Below, piece after piece: positions 7,284-16,391 of a DNA stretch of 64,000 bases (the stretch's first letter is position 1; each line of letters begins with the position of its first letter). The notes under the pieces were generated by a model. The model did no database searches. It saw nothing but the letters and a program-made list of their open reading frames with translations, and had not been told where the DNA came from. This stretch comes from Bdellovibrio reynosensis. GTDB taxonomy: Bacteria > Bdellovibrionota > Bdellovibrionia > Bdellovibrionales > Bdellovibrionaceae. The position numbers and the translations under genes were made by a program. The DNA lies in the NCBI RefSeq assembly GCF_022814725.1, contig NZ_CP093442.1:2108001-2172000 (forward strand), read 5' to 3'.

Positions 7284-8357
7284 TTAGAACATGTAAGTCA
7301 TAGAAGCGTTAGCTAGCAATGTATTTGCGTTAACATCACCAGTTGTAGAACCAGCTAGAGTTCCATCAAGAGTCAATTTACCGAATTTCAAACCAGCACC
7401 CGCAGCAACTGTAGTGTCGTTAAGAAGTTGAGTATCGCCATCGTTCGCGTCGTCTTTAACATCGCCTAAAAGAACTGTTTGTTTGATTGAACCGCGTAAA
7501 ACCATCCAAGAAGTTGCATCTAGCTCCATACCAACAAGTACAGGAAGACCAGTAGCAGTTCTCGTAGCAGGTCCTTGTTTCAATTCAGAAGAAGCGTAAG
7601 AAGCACCATAGAAGAAGCTTCCACCGTCAACTTTTACTGTATCGATAGCACCGATAGAGTATTCGTTTTTCTCGATGTCAGTGTCAGTTCCACCAGCGGT
7701 CAAAGTACCTTTTGTTGTGAGGTATTTTGCATAAACGTACATAGAATCCATCCAGTAACCACCACCAAGATCGATAAGACCTTTTTGTTCAAGTTCTGGA
7801 GCAACTGGAGCAAGATCGTTCTCAGATTTACCCATCAAACCGAAACGTACGTATGCATCCCAGATGTCAGTTCTAACACCGGCAGAAGCTCCCATAGTAC
7901 CAATTTTTCTATTGCCTGCAGCTGCATCAGATTCATCTTTAGCTGCAGAGTAATGGAATCCGAAACCCCATTTTAAACCAGCAAGTTCAGTACCATACAT
8001 TAGATCAAGAGCATTTTGTTCATTCAAAAGGTCTGGACCAACCAAAGCATTGTCATTAACTGCTTTTACAAATTCGCTAACAGTAGCGCTTTGACGACCA
8101 AGGTAAGCACCCCATTTACCCATTGCAGAAGATCTTACGAATCCACCTTCAGCGTGAGGTACAGCACCTGCATTGTTCGCAGCGCCGAACTCAAGAGTAG
8201 CGAAATCACCAAGATAGTGAATGTCTGCAGAGTTTACGAAGATCGTTTGAGTATCGATCAAGTGAGCTGCATTGCCCAAAGCTGTCAAACGAGCTTTAGA
8301 AGCAAGAGCAGGAGTAGCCGCAACTGTCAAAGCTGCTAGTACTAAAAGTTTTTTCAT
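7284..8357 (-). CDS. Outer-membrane beta-barrel, probable major porin
   Basis: 357 residues: Sec signal peptide (LLVLAALTVAATPALA), then alternating beta-strand pattern with many Gly and aromatic residues, and a terminal Phe (ASMTYMF), the signature recognised by the BAM complex. The N-terminus KARLTALGNAAHLIDTQTIF resembles the abundant Omp of Bdellovibrio as I remember it; this is not verified. A good ribosome-binding site (AAAGGA) precedes the ATG, a strong terminator follows, and Ala codons are heavily GCT/GCA-biased, all consistent with high expression. Function as a general diffusion pore is inferred. Confidence 0.8.
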   Translation of the reverse strand: MKKLLVLAALTVAATPALASKARLTALGNAAHLIDTQTIFVNSADIHYLGDFATLEFGAANNAGAVPHAEGGFVRSSAMGKWGAYLGRQSATVSEFVKAVNDNALVGPDLLNEQNALDLMYGTELAGLKWGFGFHYSAAKDESDAAAGNRKIGTMGASAGVRTDIWDAYVRFGLMGKSENDLAPVAPELEQKGLIDLGGGYWMDSMYVYAKYLTTKGTLTAGGTDTDIEKNEYSIGAIDTVKVDGGSFFYGASYASSELKQGPATRTATGLPVLVGMELDATSWMVLRGSIKQTVLLGDVKDDANDGDTQLLNDTTVAAGAGLKFGKLTLDGTLAGSTTGDVNANTLLANASMTYMF

Positions 8358-8862
8358 TGTTGCATCCTTTCGTTTCTTTGCGACCTTGCGGCCGCATATT
8401 TTTTAATCCATTAAAGGTTCTAAGCCTGTACATAAAAAATGCTAATGACGACCTAGCCTAAGATCAACAACAAAAAAATTTCGTACCTCTGTTCGATCCA
8501 ATCTCATCAATTTTGATCGCAAAAAAAGCGTTCGCGAAAAAAAATTCTTTGAGTAAGTTTTTTTGAAAAATTCAGCGCGATTTTTTTCGCTCTATAATTA
8601 CATGAAAACCGCACCAGCCTTGGATTTCCGTTAAGTCAAATGAAGCACGGGAAATTTTTCTTTGATTAAGTTTTTTTGACGGGGTTTTATTTTTTTCGGT
8701 CCACTTTTCCGGTTTATTTTGGACATTGACGCGAGTTTGCAAAAGTAACCCCGTTCACTGGATTAAGGTCTAGTCATCTTCGAAGTTATGTAACAAGTCA
8801 GCTAGACCTTGCCCCTAATTTTGTCTAACACTAAGCGCTCCAAATGAATTAAAGGAGATTAC
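8358..8862. other. AT-rich divergent intergenic region with a direct repeat
   Basis: 505 bases between two divergent outer-membrane protein genes. It is poly-A/T rich and holds two copies of a 22-nt sequence, TTCTTTGAxTAAGTTTTTTT plus GA, at 8545-8566 and 8658-8679 (one mismatch, 113 bases apart), each followed within 10-14 bases by a T-run and CGCTC or CGGTC. TTGACG at 8726 could be a -35 element. No gene seen. Confidence 0.5.
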
Positions 8863-9927
8863 GTGAACAAGTTATTTAATACGTCATTATTAATAGTGAT
8901 GCTTCTTGGTACGACATCTATTGCACAAGCTGTAGAAATTGACGGTATTACTGTCCGTGGTGAAGCAGCCCTTAACTATTCGATGCTTACACCTGGCAAT
9001 GATTCACTTCCGAATTCGAGTGCCGGCGACGATCAAGTTTACAGCCTTAACCAGGCACAAATCTTATTGTCTAAAGAAACCGAGAAAATGGCTTTTATGG
9101 CTCGTATCGCTTTTTCTCCGACTGAATATGCTACTTCACCCACTGAAAATGAAAATTCAAACTTCGGCAACCTTGAGCAGATCGAACTTTATTATAAGCC
9201 TAGTAGCTATCTATATATTGGCTTCGGAAGATTTTTAACTACTTTAGGTTTTGAATCCTCCACCCGTATGGACAACTTGATGTATCTGACGACTATTGCT
9301 TTTTCTCAAATTGTTCCGTCCTTTGGTGAAGGTGTGCGCGCCAAATACATATATAATGATATGACGGTGTCTTTGACATCCTATAATAAAGCTCCGTACG
9401 TAGCTTACGGCGATGATCGCAAAACTACAAAAACAACAGAGCTTTCAGTTAGCCAAACGATGGGACGCGCTTCTTTATTCGCGGGTTACTTAATGGGTAC
9501 TGACACAAATGCCGTTAGCGGAGCCAAAGAAGACAAATCTGCTGCCAGCGTTTATGCTTCTTATAAGTTAGCTGACAACTTCACCACAGCACTTGAATAC
9601 GAATCTAAAACTTCAAAGTTTGAAGCTGAAGCCCATACACGCTGGGCTGATTCGACTTCTTTATGGTTGGTTTATGGATTAGGTCAACACAACTTGGGTA
9701 TCCGTTATGAACAAGTTCGCGGCGCAAATGAAATTGGCTACGGGCCTGCAGACGAGATCAATTCAATCACAGTCTCTGACAAAATCGCAGTATCAGAAAA
9801 TTTAAATGTTTACGTGGAATATCGCCAAGATAAAGCCAACGAAATGATCTTCCCTGATGAAGACGGGGTGGCTCTTATGAAAGAAGACGCGGGCGTCCTT
9901 TCAATCACGGGCTTAGCTTACTTCTAA
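8863..9927 (+). CDS. Outer-membrane porin-like beta-barrel
   Basis: 354 residues. The GTG start is supported by AAAGGAG six bases upstream. Signal peptide ends AQA; the mature protein begins VEIDGITVRGEAALNYS and shows repeated amphipathic strands (YKPSSYLYIGFGRF, LWLVYGLGQHNLGIRYEQVRG), ending LSITGLAYF with the C-terminal aromatic typical of BAM substrates. It resembles porin or carbohydrate-channel barrels of about 16 strands, but no subfamily is recognised. Divergent from the 7284 porin-like gene across a 505-bp spacer, and followed by a terminator. Confidence 0.75.
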   Translation: MNKLFNTSLLIVMLLGTTSIAQAVEIDGITVRGEAALNYSMLTPGNDSLPNSSAGDDQVYSLNQAQILLSKETEKMAFMARIAFSPTEYATSPTENENSNFGNLEQIELYYKPSSYLYIGFGRFLTTLGFESSTRMDNLMYLTTIAFSQIVPSFGEGVRAKYIYNDMTVSLTSYNKAPYVAYGDDRKTTKTTELSVSQTMGRASLFAGYLMGTDTNAVSGAKEDKSAASVYASYKLADNFTTALEYESKTSKFEAEAHTRWADSTSLWLVYGLGQHNLGIRYEQVRGANEIGYGPADEINSITVSDKIAVSENLNVYVEYRQDKANEMIFPDEDGVALMKEDAGVLSITGLAYF

Positions 9928-9933
9928 AAATGG

Positions 9934-9960
9934 TGAAAGGGGGCCCAGTGTCCCCTTTCA
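9934..9960 (+). terminator. Rho-independent terminator
   Basis: Stem TGAAAGGGG/CCCCTTTCA, 9 bp with a 9-nt loop, followed by AGTTTTCTT, immediately behind the porin-like gene. Confidence 0.8.
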
Positions 9961-10175
9961 AGTTTTCTTACCGCCTGCCTTTTCAGTTCGATAAATTTCT
10001 ATTAATCACAAGTGTTTAAGTTAACCGCCTTTTCGCTGCAGATCTTTTTTTAAGAAATCTTTGCGAGAATAATGTTTTTTCCCACTTCTTAAGTTGTGTT
10101 AGTCTTATTGGTAATGCCGGGAAGGCATGTTTCAGGCTTTGTCCTGCGAACCTCACAAGGAAGAACAACTAGAAG

Positions 10176-12779
10176 ATGCAAAAGAAACAACTCCTGAACG
10201 GCACCATTAAAAGACATCCAGACGGATTCGGCTTTTTTATTCCTGAAGACGTAGAACATCCTGATGTCTATATCCCACGCCATAGCATGGAAGGCGTGAT
10301 GACGAACGACAAGGTGTCCATCGAAGTCTTTCCAGAAAAGGGAACGGACCGTTTCCGTGGTGAAATCGTTAAAATTATCTCTAGAGGAACTAAAACTGTT
10401 GTAGGCCGTTTTTATCAAATGAACGACAGAATCGGCGCCATCCGTGATGAAGGAAAAGGCTGGGGCCAGGACCTTAAAATCAAACTTGAAGATTCCCAAG
10501 GTGCCAAAGATAAAGAGTTAGTTGCAGCCGAAATCATTACGTATCCCGAAGAAGGAAAATCGTTCACCGGTAAAGTCACTGAAGTCATCGGTGATGCCTT
10601 AGATCCTTTAACGGACATCAAACGAGTCATTTTATCTAATAATATTCCACAGAATTTTTCTCGCGCGACTTTAGAAGAAGCTGAAGAATTTAGCGAACTT
10701 CCAGATGAAAAAGATTTTAAAGACCGCGTCGATTTGCGTGATAAAAATCTTATCACCATCGACGGAGCTACTGCCAAAGACTTCGACGATGCCGTTCATG
10801 TGGAAATGACCGAAGAAGGTTTCTTATTATATGTCGCAATCGCTGACGTAAGCCATTACGTAAAAATTGGTACCGCCATTGATAAAGACGCTTACGAACG
10901 TGGAACATCCGTTTACTTCCCAAACTTTGTGGTGCCGATGCTGCCTGAGGTTCTAAGTAATGGACTGTGTTCGTTAAATCCCCACGTACCTCGCCTATGC
11001 TTAGTTGCTGAGATGCTTTTTGATTATACTGGCGAAATGAAAAAATCGCGCTTTTACGAAGGTGTGATGGAAAGCAAGGCGCGAGTAACTTACGGTGAAG
11101 CCCAAGAAATTATCGACGGTAACGATATTGAAAAATTCGCCCACGTTAAAGAAAATATTCTTCGCCTGTCGGATCTAGCAAAAATCTTAATGGTTAAAAG
11201 ATTTAAAGAAGGATCTTTAGATCTTGAAATCCCCGAAACAGAACTGGTGATCGATGGAGCTGGCGTTCCTATTGACATTCAACGTTCGGAACGACTTTTT
11301 TCTCACCGTTTGATTGAAGAAATGATGTTGGCGGCCAACGTCGCCGTCGCTAAATTCTTAATGAGCCGAGAAATCCCAGCCCTTTACCGCATCCATGAAC
11401 CTCCGAATGAAATGGCCATTCGATTGCTTGAAAAATACCTGGCAAGCTTTGGCGGTAAAACCAAACTGGGCCAAGGTAAATTGCAAAAGCGTTTAACCAA
11501 AGCTCTTGAAGAATTTGAGAACCGTCCTGAAGCACAGATCTTAAATATCTTAACTTTAAGAGCGATGAGCCAAGCCAAATACAGCATGAACAATGTGGGT
11601 CACTTTGGTTTGGGCTTTGAAGATTACACTCACTTTACTTCGCCGATCCGTCGTTATCCTGATTTGATTGTACATAGACTTATCAAGAATCAGGTGATGC
11701 CGAATTCGAAGTACAGACTGATGAGTGAAGATGACTTAGCAAGTGCCGGTACAATTTTATCAGCAGCAGAACAACGTTCAACGAAAGCCGAACGCCAAGT
11801 TCAGTCGATTAAAAAAGCCCGCTTCATGCAAAAGTTTGTGGGCCAAGAGTTTGATGGAATGATCAGCTCGGTCGCTAAGTTTGGTATCTTTGTTTTACTT
11901 CGTGAATACGATATTGACGGCTTAGTTCGTCTAGAAGACTTAGGTGGCGAACGTTTCGAATTCGATGAAGAAAGTCTGCGCTTGGTAGCTAAAAAATCAG
12001 GTTTTTCATACAACATCGGTGATGCCATCAAAATTCAAGTGACTGCTGCTGATCCAGAACTAGGGCAAATCAACTTTGCAATCCCCGGTTTAGAAGCTCG
12101 CAAAGGAGGCTATGAAAAAGAAACCTCTGCAGAGATATCAGCAAGTCGCTTCCTTAAGAAACTGCATCGTAAAGATGAAGAAATTCGCGGGAAAAAGTCT
12201 GGTAAACCAGGCGAAGGACGTCACCGTGATGAACGTCGCGGTGAAGACCGCCGTTCTGGCGAAGATCGTCGTCAGTCAGAGCGTCGCGGCCCAGAAAAAC
12301 TTGGTTTTGGAAAAAACAAAGAGCGTGAGCCACAACAACACCACGGTAAGGGTGGAAAATCCGCTTTCTTCCGCGATTCACGACAAGAAGAACGGGGCCA
12401 ACAACAAAAAATCGAAAAAGCACATCGATCTATGGGTCTTAAACCTGAACCGCGTGAAGATCGCGAAAGCAAACCAGATGAAAATCTTTTAAGAATGATT
12501 CTAGGCCCAGATGCTTATCGCAAAAACAACGGTGAAGAACGTAAAGAAGTGGCTAAAAATACTGGCAAGGAAACCTCTGCTAAGGACAAGCCAAAGCTTA
12601 GTAAGAAATTGATATTTGCCGAAAAGTCTAAACTCCGAGATAATGAGGACTATGACACCTCTGAAGACCGGAACCCAGATCGGAAAGACACTAAAAAACG
12701 CAGCACGCCTAAGAACGATAGTAGGGGTGTTCGCAAAACACGGGTTTCACCAGGTCGCGGAAAAGGTTCAGCTCGGTAA
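10176..12779 (+). CDS. rnr: Ribonuclease R with long basic tail
   Basis: 3'-5' exoribonuclease of the RNB (RNase II) family that degrades structured RNA. In order: N-terminal OB/cold-shock region (HPDGFGFFIPEDVEHPDVYI about residues 14-33), RNB catalytic domain with the metal-binding Asp cluster ITIDGATAKDFDDAVH at about 194-209, GLGFEDYTHFTSPIRRYPDL, then an S1 domain (DGMISSVAKFGIFVLL). The last ~220 residues are a disordered, Arg/Lys/Glu-rich tail much longer than in E. coli. The final 137 nt overlap, out of frame, the start of the UbiB-like gene. Ribosome-binding site AAGGAAG lies 5' with an 11-nt spacer. Confidence 0.93.
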   Translation: MQKKQLLNGTIKRHPDGFGFFIPEDVEHPDVYIPRHSMEGVMTNDKVSIEVFPEKGTDRFRGEIVKIISRGTKTVVGRFYQMNDRIGAIRDEGKGWGQDLKIKLEDSQGAKDKELVAAEIITYPEEGKSFTGKVTEVIGDALDPLTDIKRVILSNNIPQNFSRATLEEAEEFSELPDEKDFKDRVDLRDKNLITIDGATAKDFDDAVHVEMTEEGFLLYVAIADVSHYVKIGTAIDKDAYERGTSVYFPNFVVPMLPEVLSNGLCSLNPHVPRLCLVAEMLFDYTGEMKKSRFYEGVMESKARVTYGEAQEIIDGNDIEKFAHVKENILRLSDLAKILMVKRFKEGSLDLEIPETELVIDGAGVPIDIQRSERLFSHRLIEEMMLAANVAVAKFLMSREIPALYRIHEPPNEMAIRLLEKYLASFGGKTKLGQGKLQKRLTKALEEFENRPEAQILNILTLRAMSQAKYSMNNVGHFGLGFEDYTHFTSPIRRYPDLIVHRLIKNQVMPNSKYRLMSEDDLASAGTILSAAEQRSTKAERQVQSIKKARFMQKFVGQEFDGMISSVAKFGIFVLLREYDIDGLVRLEDLGGERFEFDEESLRLVAKKSGFSYNIGDAIKIQVTAADPELGQINFAIPGLEARKGGYEKETSAEISASRFLKKLHRKDEEIRGKKSGKPGEGRHRDERRGEDRRSGEDRRQSERRGPEKLGFGKNKEREPQQHHGKGGKSAFFRDSRQEERGQQQKIEKAHRSMGLKPEPREDRESKPDENLLRMILGPDAYRKNNGEERKEVAKNTGKETSAKDKPKLSKKLIFAEKSKLRDNEDYDTSEDRNPDRKDTKKRSTPKNDSRGVRKTRVSPGRGKGSAR

Positions 12780-14328
12780 ATTTATCATTGAAAGAATAAG
12801 CGCATCCGCTGACATCGAAAAATTGTCGATGGCAGAAAGGATGCGCGTTAGTTTTGAAGAGCTGGGTCCGACGTTTGTTAAATTAGGTCAGCTGCTTGCC
12901 ACCCGTCCCGATTTGGTTCCTGAAGAATATGTCTTTGAATTTGAAAAGTTGCACGATCGCGTTCAACCGCTTTCATTCAACGTGGTTGAAGAGGTTCTAA
13001 AAGACGAATTCGGTGAAAGCCTTTATGAAAAATTCGCCTTCATTGATAAAGAACCTTTAGGTTCTGCAAGTATCGCTCAAGCTCACAAGGCCCGCTTAAA
13101 AACCGGCGAAGAAGTCGTAATTAAAGTTCAACGTCCCGGCATTATTCAAACTATCAATGATGATTTGAATGTTCTTTATCTTTTAGCAGATCTTTTAATC
13201 ACGTACATGCCTGAAACTCGACCATACAATCCCCGTGGAATCGTCGATGAGTTTTTTAGAACCTTGGAATTTGAAACGAACTTCGTGGTTGAAGCGAACA
13301 ACATCCGTCGCTTCCAAGAAAACTTTGCGGCTGTGGAATATATTAAAGTTCCCAAGGTCTACTTAGACTATACGACCGAAAGAGTCCTTGTCATGGAAGC
13401 GATTCCCGGCATTCCTCTGACCCAAGATGGTGCGCTTAACCAGGAAAACACAGATCCCAACGAGATTATTCGGCGTGGATTAAGAGCTTACCTAAAAATG
13501 GTTTTTGAAGATGGTATCTTCCATGGCGATCTTCACGCAGGGAACTTCTTTATCATGCCAAATAATCAAATCGGCTTGATCGATTTTGGCGTGGTGGGAC
13601 GACTTAATATTCGAACTCAATCAGCAATCGCTAATATGCTTTTGGCTTTATCTAAAGAAGACTATGAACGATTAGCCTATGAATATGTCGACTTAGCCCC
13701 TTTCACTGACAAGGTGAATGTCGATATGTTCGCTAAAGATTTACGAGAACTGATCGCACCTTACTTTGGTTTGACCCTTAAAAACGTCAACCTAGGTAAG
13801 ATCCTTATGAAGTCCGCAGGAATCGCCGCAAGTCACCATCTACAAGTACCGACGGATCTGATGCTCTTCTTTAAATCCGTAGTTTCGATTGAAGGCATGG
13901 GTCGTAAAATTTTAAATGACTTCGATTTTCTGCAACACTCGATTGAATACGCGGGCGAGTTAGCTAAAACACAATATGGTCCCCAACGGATCGCTAACGA
14001 CATGGCCCAAGTGGCCAGGGAATCAAAAAGCTTTTTTGATGCTCTTCCTCGGCAACTGACTTTCTTTTTACGCAAAATAAACAGCCCCGACCACACGTTC
14101 CGTCTTAAGATTGGTGAAATCATTGAGCTGAAACGGTCCATTGAAAGTTCATCAAACTTATTGTTCCTGGGAATTATCATTGCAGCGCTGATCTTAAGTG
14201 CTTCTTATATTTTTGTACATGATACCCGCGAACATATAGCTGGATTTCCTACGCTAAGCTTTATTGGCTATGTGACCGCTATGACCTTAGGCATGATTGC
14301 TTTTCTAAATTACATTCGAAAACCCTAA
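12643..14328 (+). CDS. UbiB/ABC1 (ADCK) family atypical kinase
   Basis: ATP-binding atypical kinase-like protein linked in other bacteria to ubiquinone biosynthesis. Seen: KxGQ motif (FVKLGQLLATRPDLVPEEY), Ala-rich loop GSASIAQAHKA, VVIKVQRPGI with the ATP-binding Lys, catalytic FHGDLHAGNF, metal-binding LIDFGVVG, and two C-terminal membrane helices, all family hallmarks. About 561 residues from ATG 12643, which retains the conserved N-terminus RLRTIVGVFAKHGF; a TTG at 12616 and an ATG at 12652 are alternatives. All three begin inside rnr, so the overlap is real. Placement behind RNase R may reflect translational coupling rather than shared function. Confidence 0.9.
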   Translation: MRTMTPLKTGTQIGKTLKNAARLRTIVGVFAKHGFHQVAEKVQLGKFIIERISASADIEKLSMAERMRVSFEELGPTFVKLGQLLATRPDLVPEEYVFEFEKLHDRVQPLSFNVVEEVLKDEFGESLYEKFAFIDKEPLGSASIAQAHKARLKTGEEVVIKVQRPGIIQTINDDLNVLYLLADLLITYMPETRPYNPRGIVDEFFRTLEFETNFVVEANNIRRFQENFAAVEYIKVPKVYLDYTTERVLVMEAIPGIPLTQDGALNQENTDPNEIIRRGLRAYLKMVFEDGIFHGDLHAGNFFIMPNNQIGLIDFGVVGRLNIRTQSAIANMLLALSKEDYERLAYEYVDLAPFTDKVNVDMFAKDLRELIAPYFGLTLKNVNLGKILMKSAGIAASHHLQVPTDLMLFFKSVVSIEGMGRKILNDFDFLQHSIEYAGELAKTQYGPQRIANDMAQVARESKSFFDALPRQLTFFLRKINSPDHTFRLKIGEIIELKRSIESSSNLLFLGIIIAALILSASYIFVHDTREHIAGFPTLSFIGYVTAMTLGMIAFLNYIRKP

Positions 14329-14340
14329 CGGAGATTTTAA

Positions 14341-15111
14341 GTGCAACAACTGTATTATGAACTAAGCGTTTTATCTAAAGCTGTGCATTTTAAAAATCTT
14401 TCGGCGGCGGCCCTGCATGTCGGCTTAAGCCAGCCGCAGCTTTCAAGAATTATTGCTAAGATCGAAGATGAATTGAAAATTGTTTTATTAGATCGTTCAG
14501 CAAAGCGCAAATCGGGTTGGACTGGCGTGGCTTTTCAATTAGCAGAGATCTTTGAAAAATCCATCCGTCGCCTTGAACTTGAAATGCAAGGTATCAGCAA
14601 TAATCAAATGGTCGCAGAACTGCATATCGGTACCTTAGAAGGTCTTTCCGACTTTGCACTAAAAACTTGCCGACTGTGTTTTGAAGAAGTGGGCGTAAAG
14701 AAAATTACTTTGGATATTTTTGATTTAAATGAATTAGAAGCCAATTTTCTTTCGGGCAATTTGGATTTGATTTTCACTTCTAAGACCCCTGGACGTCAGA
14801 AATTCAAATATCTTGAAGAGCTTGGATTTCAAAAGCTTGAAAAAATTGAATCCAACACTAACTTTGCTGTTTTAAGTACCTTTGAATACGGCAGAGCCAA
14901 CAAAAAAGAACTTGAGGATTATCCCCACCTTTTTGTTTCTAACTCTTTAGCTATGAGAAAATCTTGGTTAGAAAACCATGGCGGCACAGGACACGTGCCC
15001 ACGGAAGCAAAAAAAGGACGGGCCAAGGATGCTGAACCCGTCCTTATGATTGGATCTGAATTATTAAGCCCTGTGCTTTGGGAAAACATCACAGCGGCGA
15101 TCGAAAGATAA
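14341..15111 (+). CDS. LysR-type transcriptional regulator
   Basis: 256 residues with an N-terminal winged HTH (FKNLSAAALHVGLSQPQLSR, then IAKIEDELKIVLLDRSAKR) and a shortened effector-binding region, below the usual ~300 residues. The GTG start has GGAGA 8 bases upstream and lies 12 bases after the ubiB-like stop, so co-transcription is likely. Its stop TAA abuts the convergent gene's stop (TAA|TTA at 15109-15114). Target and ligand unknown. The degenerate C-terminal half suggests it may not bind a classical co-inducer. Confidence 0.82.
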   Translation: MQQLYYELSVLSKAVHFKNLSAAALHVGLSQPQLSRIIAKIEDELKIVLLDRSAKRKSGWTGVAFQLAEIFEKSIRRLELEMQGISNNQMVAELHIGTLEGLSDFALKTCRLCFEEVGVKKITLDIFDLNELEANFLSGNLDLIFTSKTPGRQKFKYLEELGFQKLEKIESNTNFAVLSTFEYGRANKKELEDYPHLFVSNSLAMRKSWLENHGGTGHVPTEAKKGRAKDAEPVLMIGSELLSPVLWENITAAIER

Positions 15112-15537
15112 TTACTTAAGATCTGATTCTGAATCTTTTTTTGGAATTAAGCCCTTGCAGATAAGAGCTGTGCGATATGGTTTTTCTTTATCATCACTTT
15201 GAACAACCAATGTTGCTGGACGCTGACTGGTTGGTGCTGAGTAATAAACAGTTGGGCTGATTTTAAGATTCACACCACTTTCTTCATTTACGAAATTCAC
15301 ACCAGCACCAAGAACTGTAAGCCCTACTGTTCTATGTACTAGGTATTGACCGATCATTCTTTTTCCAAAGAAACCATGGTGGTGCACCGTTAGCACAGTT
15401 TCTTGACCTTCAATGACGTCGACGGAAACACCGTCATCCACGGGGCGATTCACCGAATAACATTTAATTGGTGAAGCGAATGAGACGCTCGCGATAAGGG
15501 TTGAAGTGATCACGACAGGTAAAAACATTTTTTTCAT
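15112..15537 (-). CDS. Small secreted protein with Cys pair
   Basis: 141 residues: signal peptide (VVITSTLIASVSFA), then SPIKCYSVNRP with one Cys near the mature N-terminus and another near the C-terminus (TALICKGLIPK), suggesting a disulfide closing a beta-rich domain. The layout (signal, Cys, about 100 residues, Cys) is shared with the neighbours at 15803-16198 and 53511-53891, though sequence identity looks low. Ribosome-binding site AAAAGGAG is clear. A weaker 7-bp pairing (AAACTCT with GGAGTTT, plus-strand 15578-15584 and 15540-15546) could mask it. Function unknown. Confidence 0.7.
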   Translation of the reverse strand: MKKMFLPVVITSTLIASVSFASPIKCYSVNRPVDDGVSVDVIEGQETVLTVHHHGFFGKRMIGQYLVHRTVGLTVLGAGVNFVNEESGVNLKISPTVYYSAPTSQRPATLVVQSDDKEKPYRTALICKGLIPKKDSESDLK

Positions 15538-15743
15538 AGAAACTCCTTTTCTTGAAAGTTATGAACAATTGCGTTCGAGAGTTTTTATAAGTGAGCAAAA
15601 AAATAATTTCCACCTACTGATTCGTAATAAGAAATAATTCAAATTGGAGGCCCAACTTGGCACTGTCACTCAAAAAGACACTTGTCCGGTTGCCGGCCAC
15701 CGAGTTTTTCTCAAACATCTTTATTCAAAGAGCGAGCAAAAAA

Positions 15744-15774
15744 AAAGACCAACTTCACGGGGAAGTTGGTCTTT
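15744..15774 (-). terminator. Terminator of the 15803-16198 gene
   Basis: 13-bp perfect stem AAAGACCAACTTC/GAAGTTGGTCTTT with a 5-nt loop. The A-run at 15738-15746 is the U-run on the minus strand. It is likely to work on both strands. Confidence 0.85.
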
Positions 15775-15802
15775 TAAAGACTTCGAGAAAAAACGCTGTC
15801 AA

Positions 15803-16198
15803 CTATTTATACGCTGGAGCTTGAGAAGTAACGGCCTCTGCACACATAAGTTCTTCAGTTACAAAGCCCGCTTCATACTTAATTCGTAAATCGCCAAGAC
15901 CTGATAAAGGACTATAAATGAATTGAATATTTTTGTTTTCGTAAACTTCAGGGCAACCTACGCAGGTTAAAGAAATTCCGCGTCTTACAAAATGTGTTTC
16001 GGTCGAGTTATATCCCACACCATATCTTTTTATAACGATTCTTAGCAATCCAGCGATGCCGCCTTCTTGAAGTTCAAGATCGAAATTGTTATCAGCCGTT
16101 GAATGGATTTGCGTACATGAAAGAACTGTTGTGATTTGATCGTGGGCTTGGGCAGAAAGTGAAAGTAAAAGTGCCGCTGCGAAAATAAGCGTTTTCAT
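15803..16198 (-). CDS. Small secreted protein with several cysteines
   Basis: 131 residues: signal peptide (LIFAAALLLSLSAQA), mature start HDQITTVLSCTQIH, an internal pair LTCVGCPEV, and a Cys near the end (EELMCAEAV), so four Cys that could form two disulfides. Predicted beta-rich. The ATG is preceded by TAGGAG located in the 3' arm of a leader hairpin (16203-16231). It is followed by a strong terminator. Similar architecture to the 15112-15537 gene; no family recognised. Confidence 0.7.
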   Translation of the reverse strand: MKTLIFAAALLLSLSAQAHDQITTVLSCTQIHSTADNNFDLELQEGGIAGLLRIVIKRYGVGYNSTETHFVRRGISLTCVGCPEVYENKNIQFIYSPLSGLGDLRIKYEAGFVTEELMCAEAVTSQAPAYK

Positions 16199-16202
16199 AA
16201 TA

Positions 16203-16231
16203 ACTCCTAAAGTATGTATTTATACAGGAGT
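16203..16231 (-). promoter_or_regulatory. Leader hairpin covering the ribosome-binding site
   Basis: On the minus strand ACTCCT pairs with AGGAGT, stacked through a small bulge on GTAT/ATAC. The 3' arm is the Shine-Dalgarno AGGAG, seven bases before the ATG at 16198. The RNA would have a 6-nt apical loop and a 3-nt bulge. An effect on translation is inferred from geometry. Confidence 0.45.
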
Positions 16232-16349
16232 GTTTATATTCGATGGGACCTCAGATACCTAATTTCGTATTTGCAATCTTATTAAATTGCGAGCTGCGCG
16301 ATCCAATTTGGAACTGAAATTTTCAATCTAAGACTTAAAAATAAAAAAA

Positions 16350-16374
16350 GGGCGGTTCCATTTAGAAACCGCCC
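16350..16374 (-). terminator. Flagellin terminator
   Basis: Stem GGGCGGTT/AACCGCCC with a 9-nt loop and a U-run on the minus strand (A-run at 16343-16349), 17 bases behind the flagellin stop. Confidence 0.85.
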
Positions 16375-16391
16375 TCGAAGAATCTGTCTAA

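Noticed and set aside
7284-8357. Open frames on the plus strand inside the porin-like gene
   Set aside because: Antisense shadows of a strongly codon-biased gene; Cys/Ser/Arg-rich translations without ribosome-binding sites.
12112-12492. 126-codon frame inside the RNase R tail
   Set aside because: Lies within the low-complexity basic tail of rnr, where open alternative frames arise from codon bias; no domain seen.
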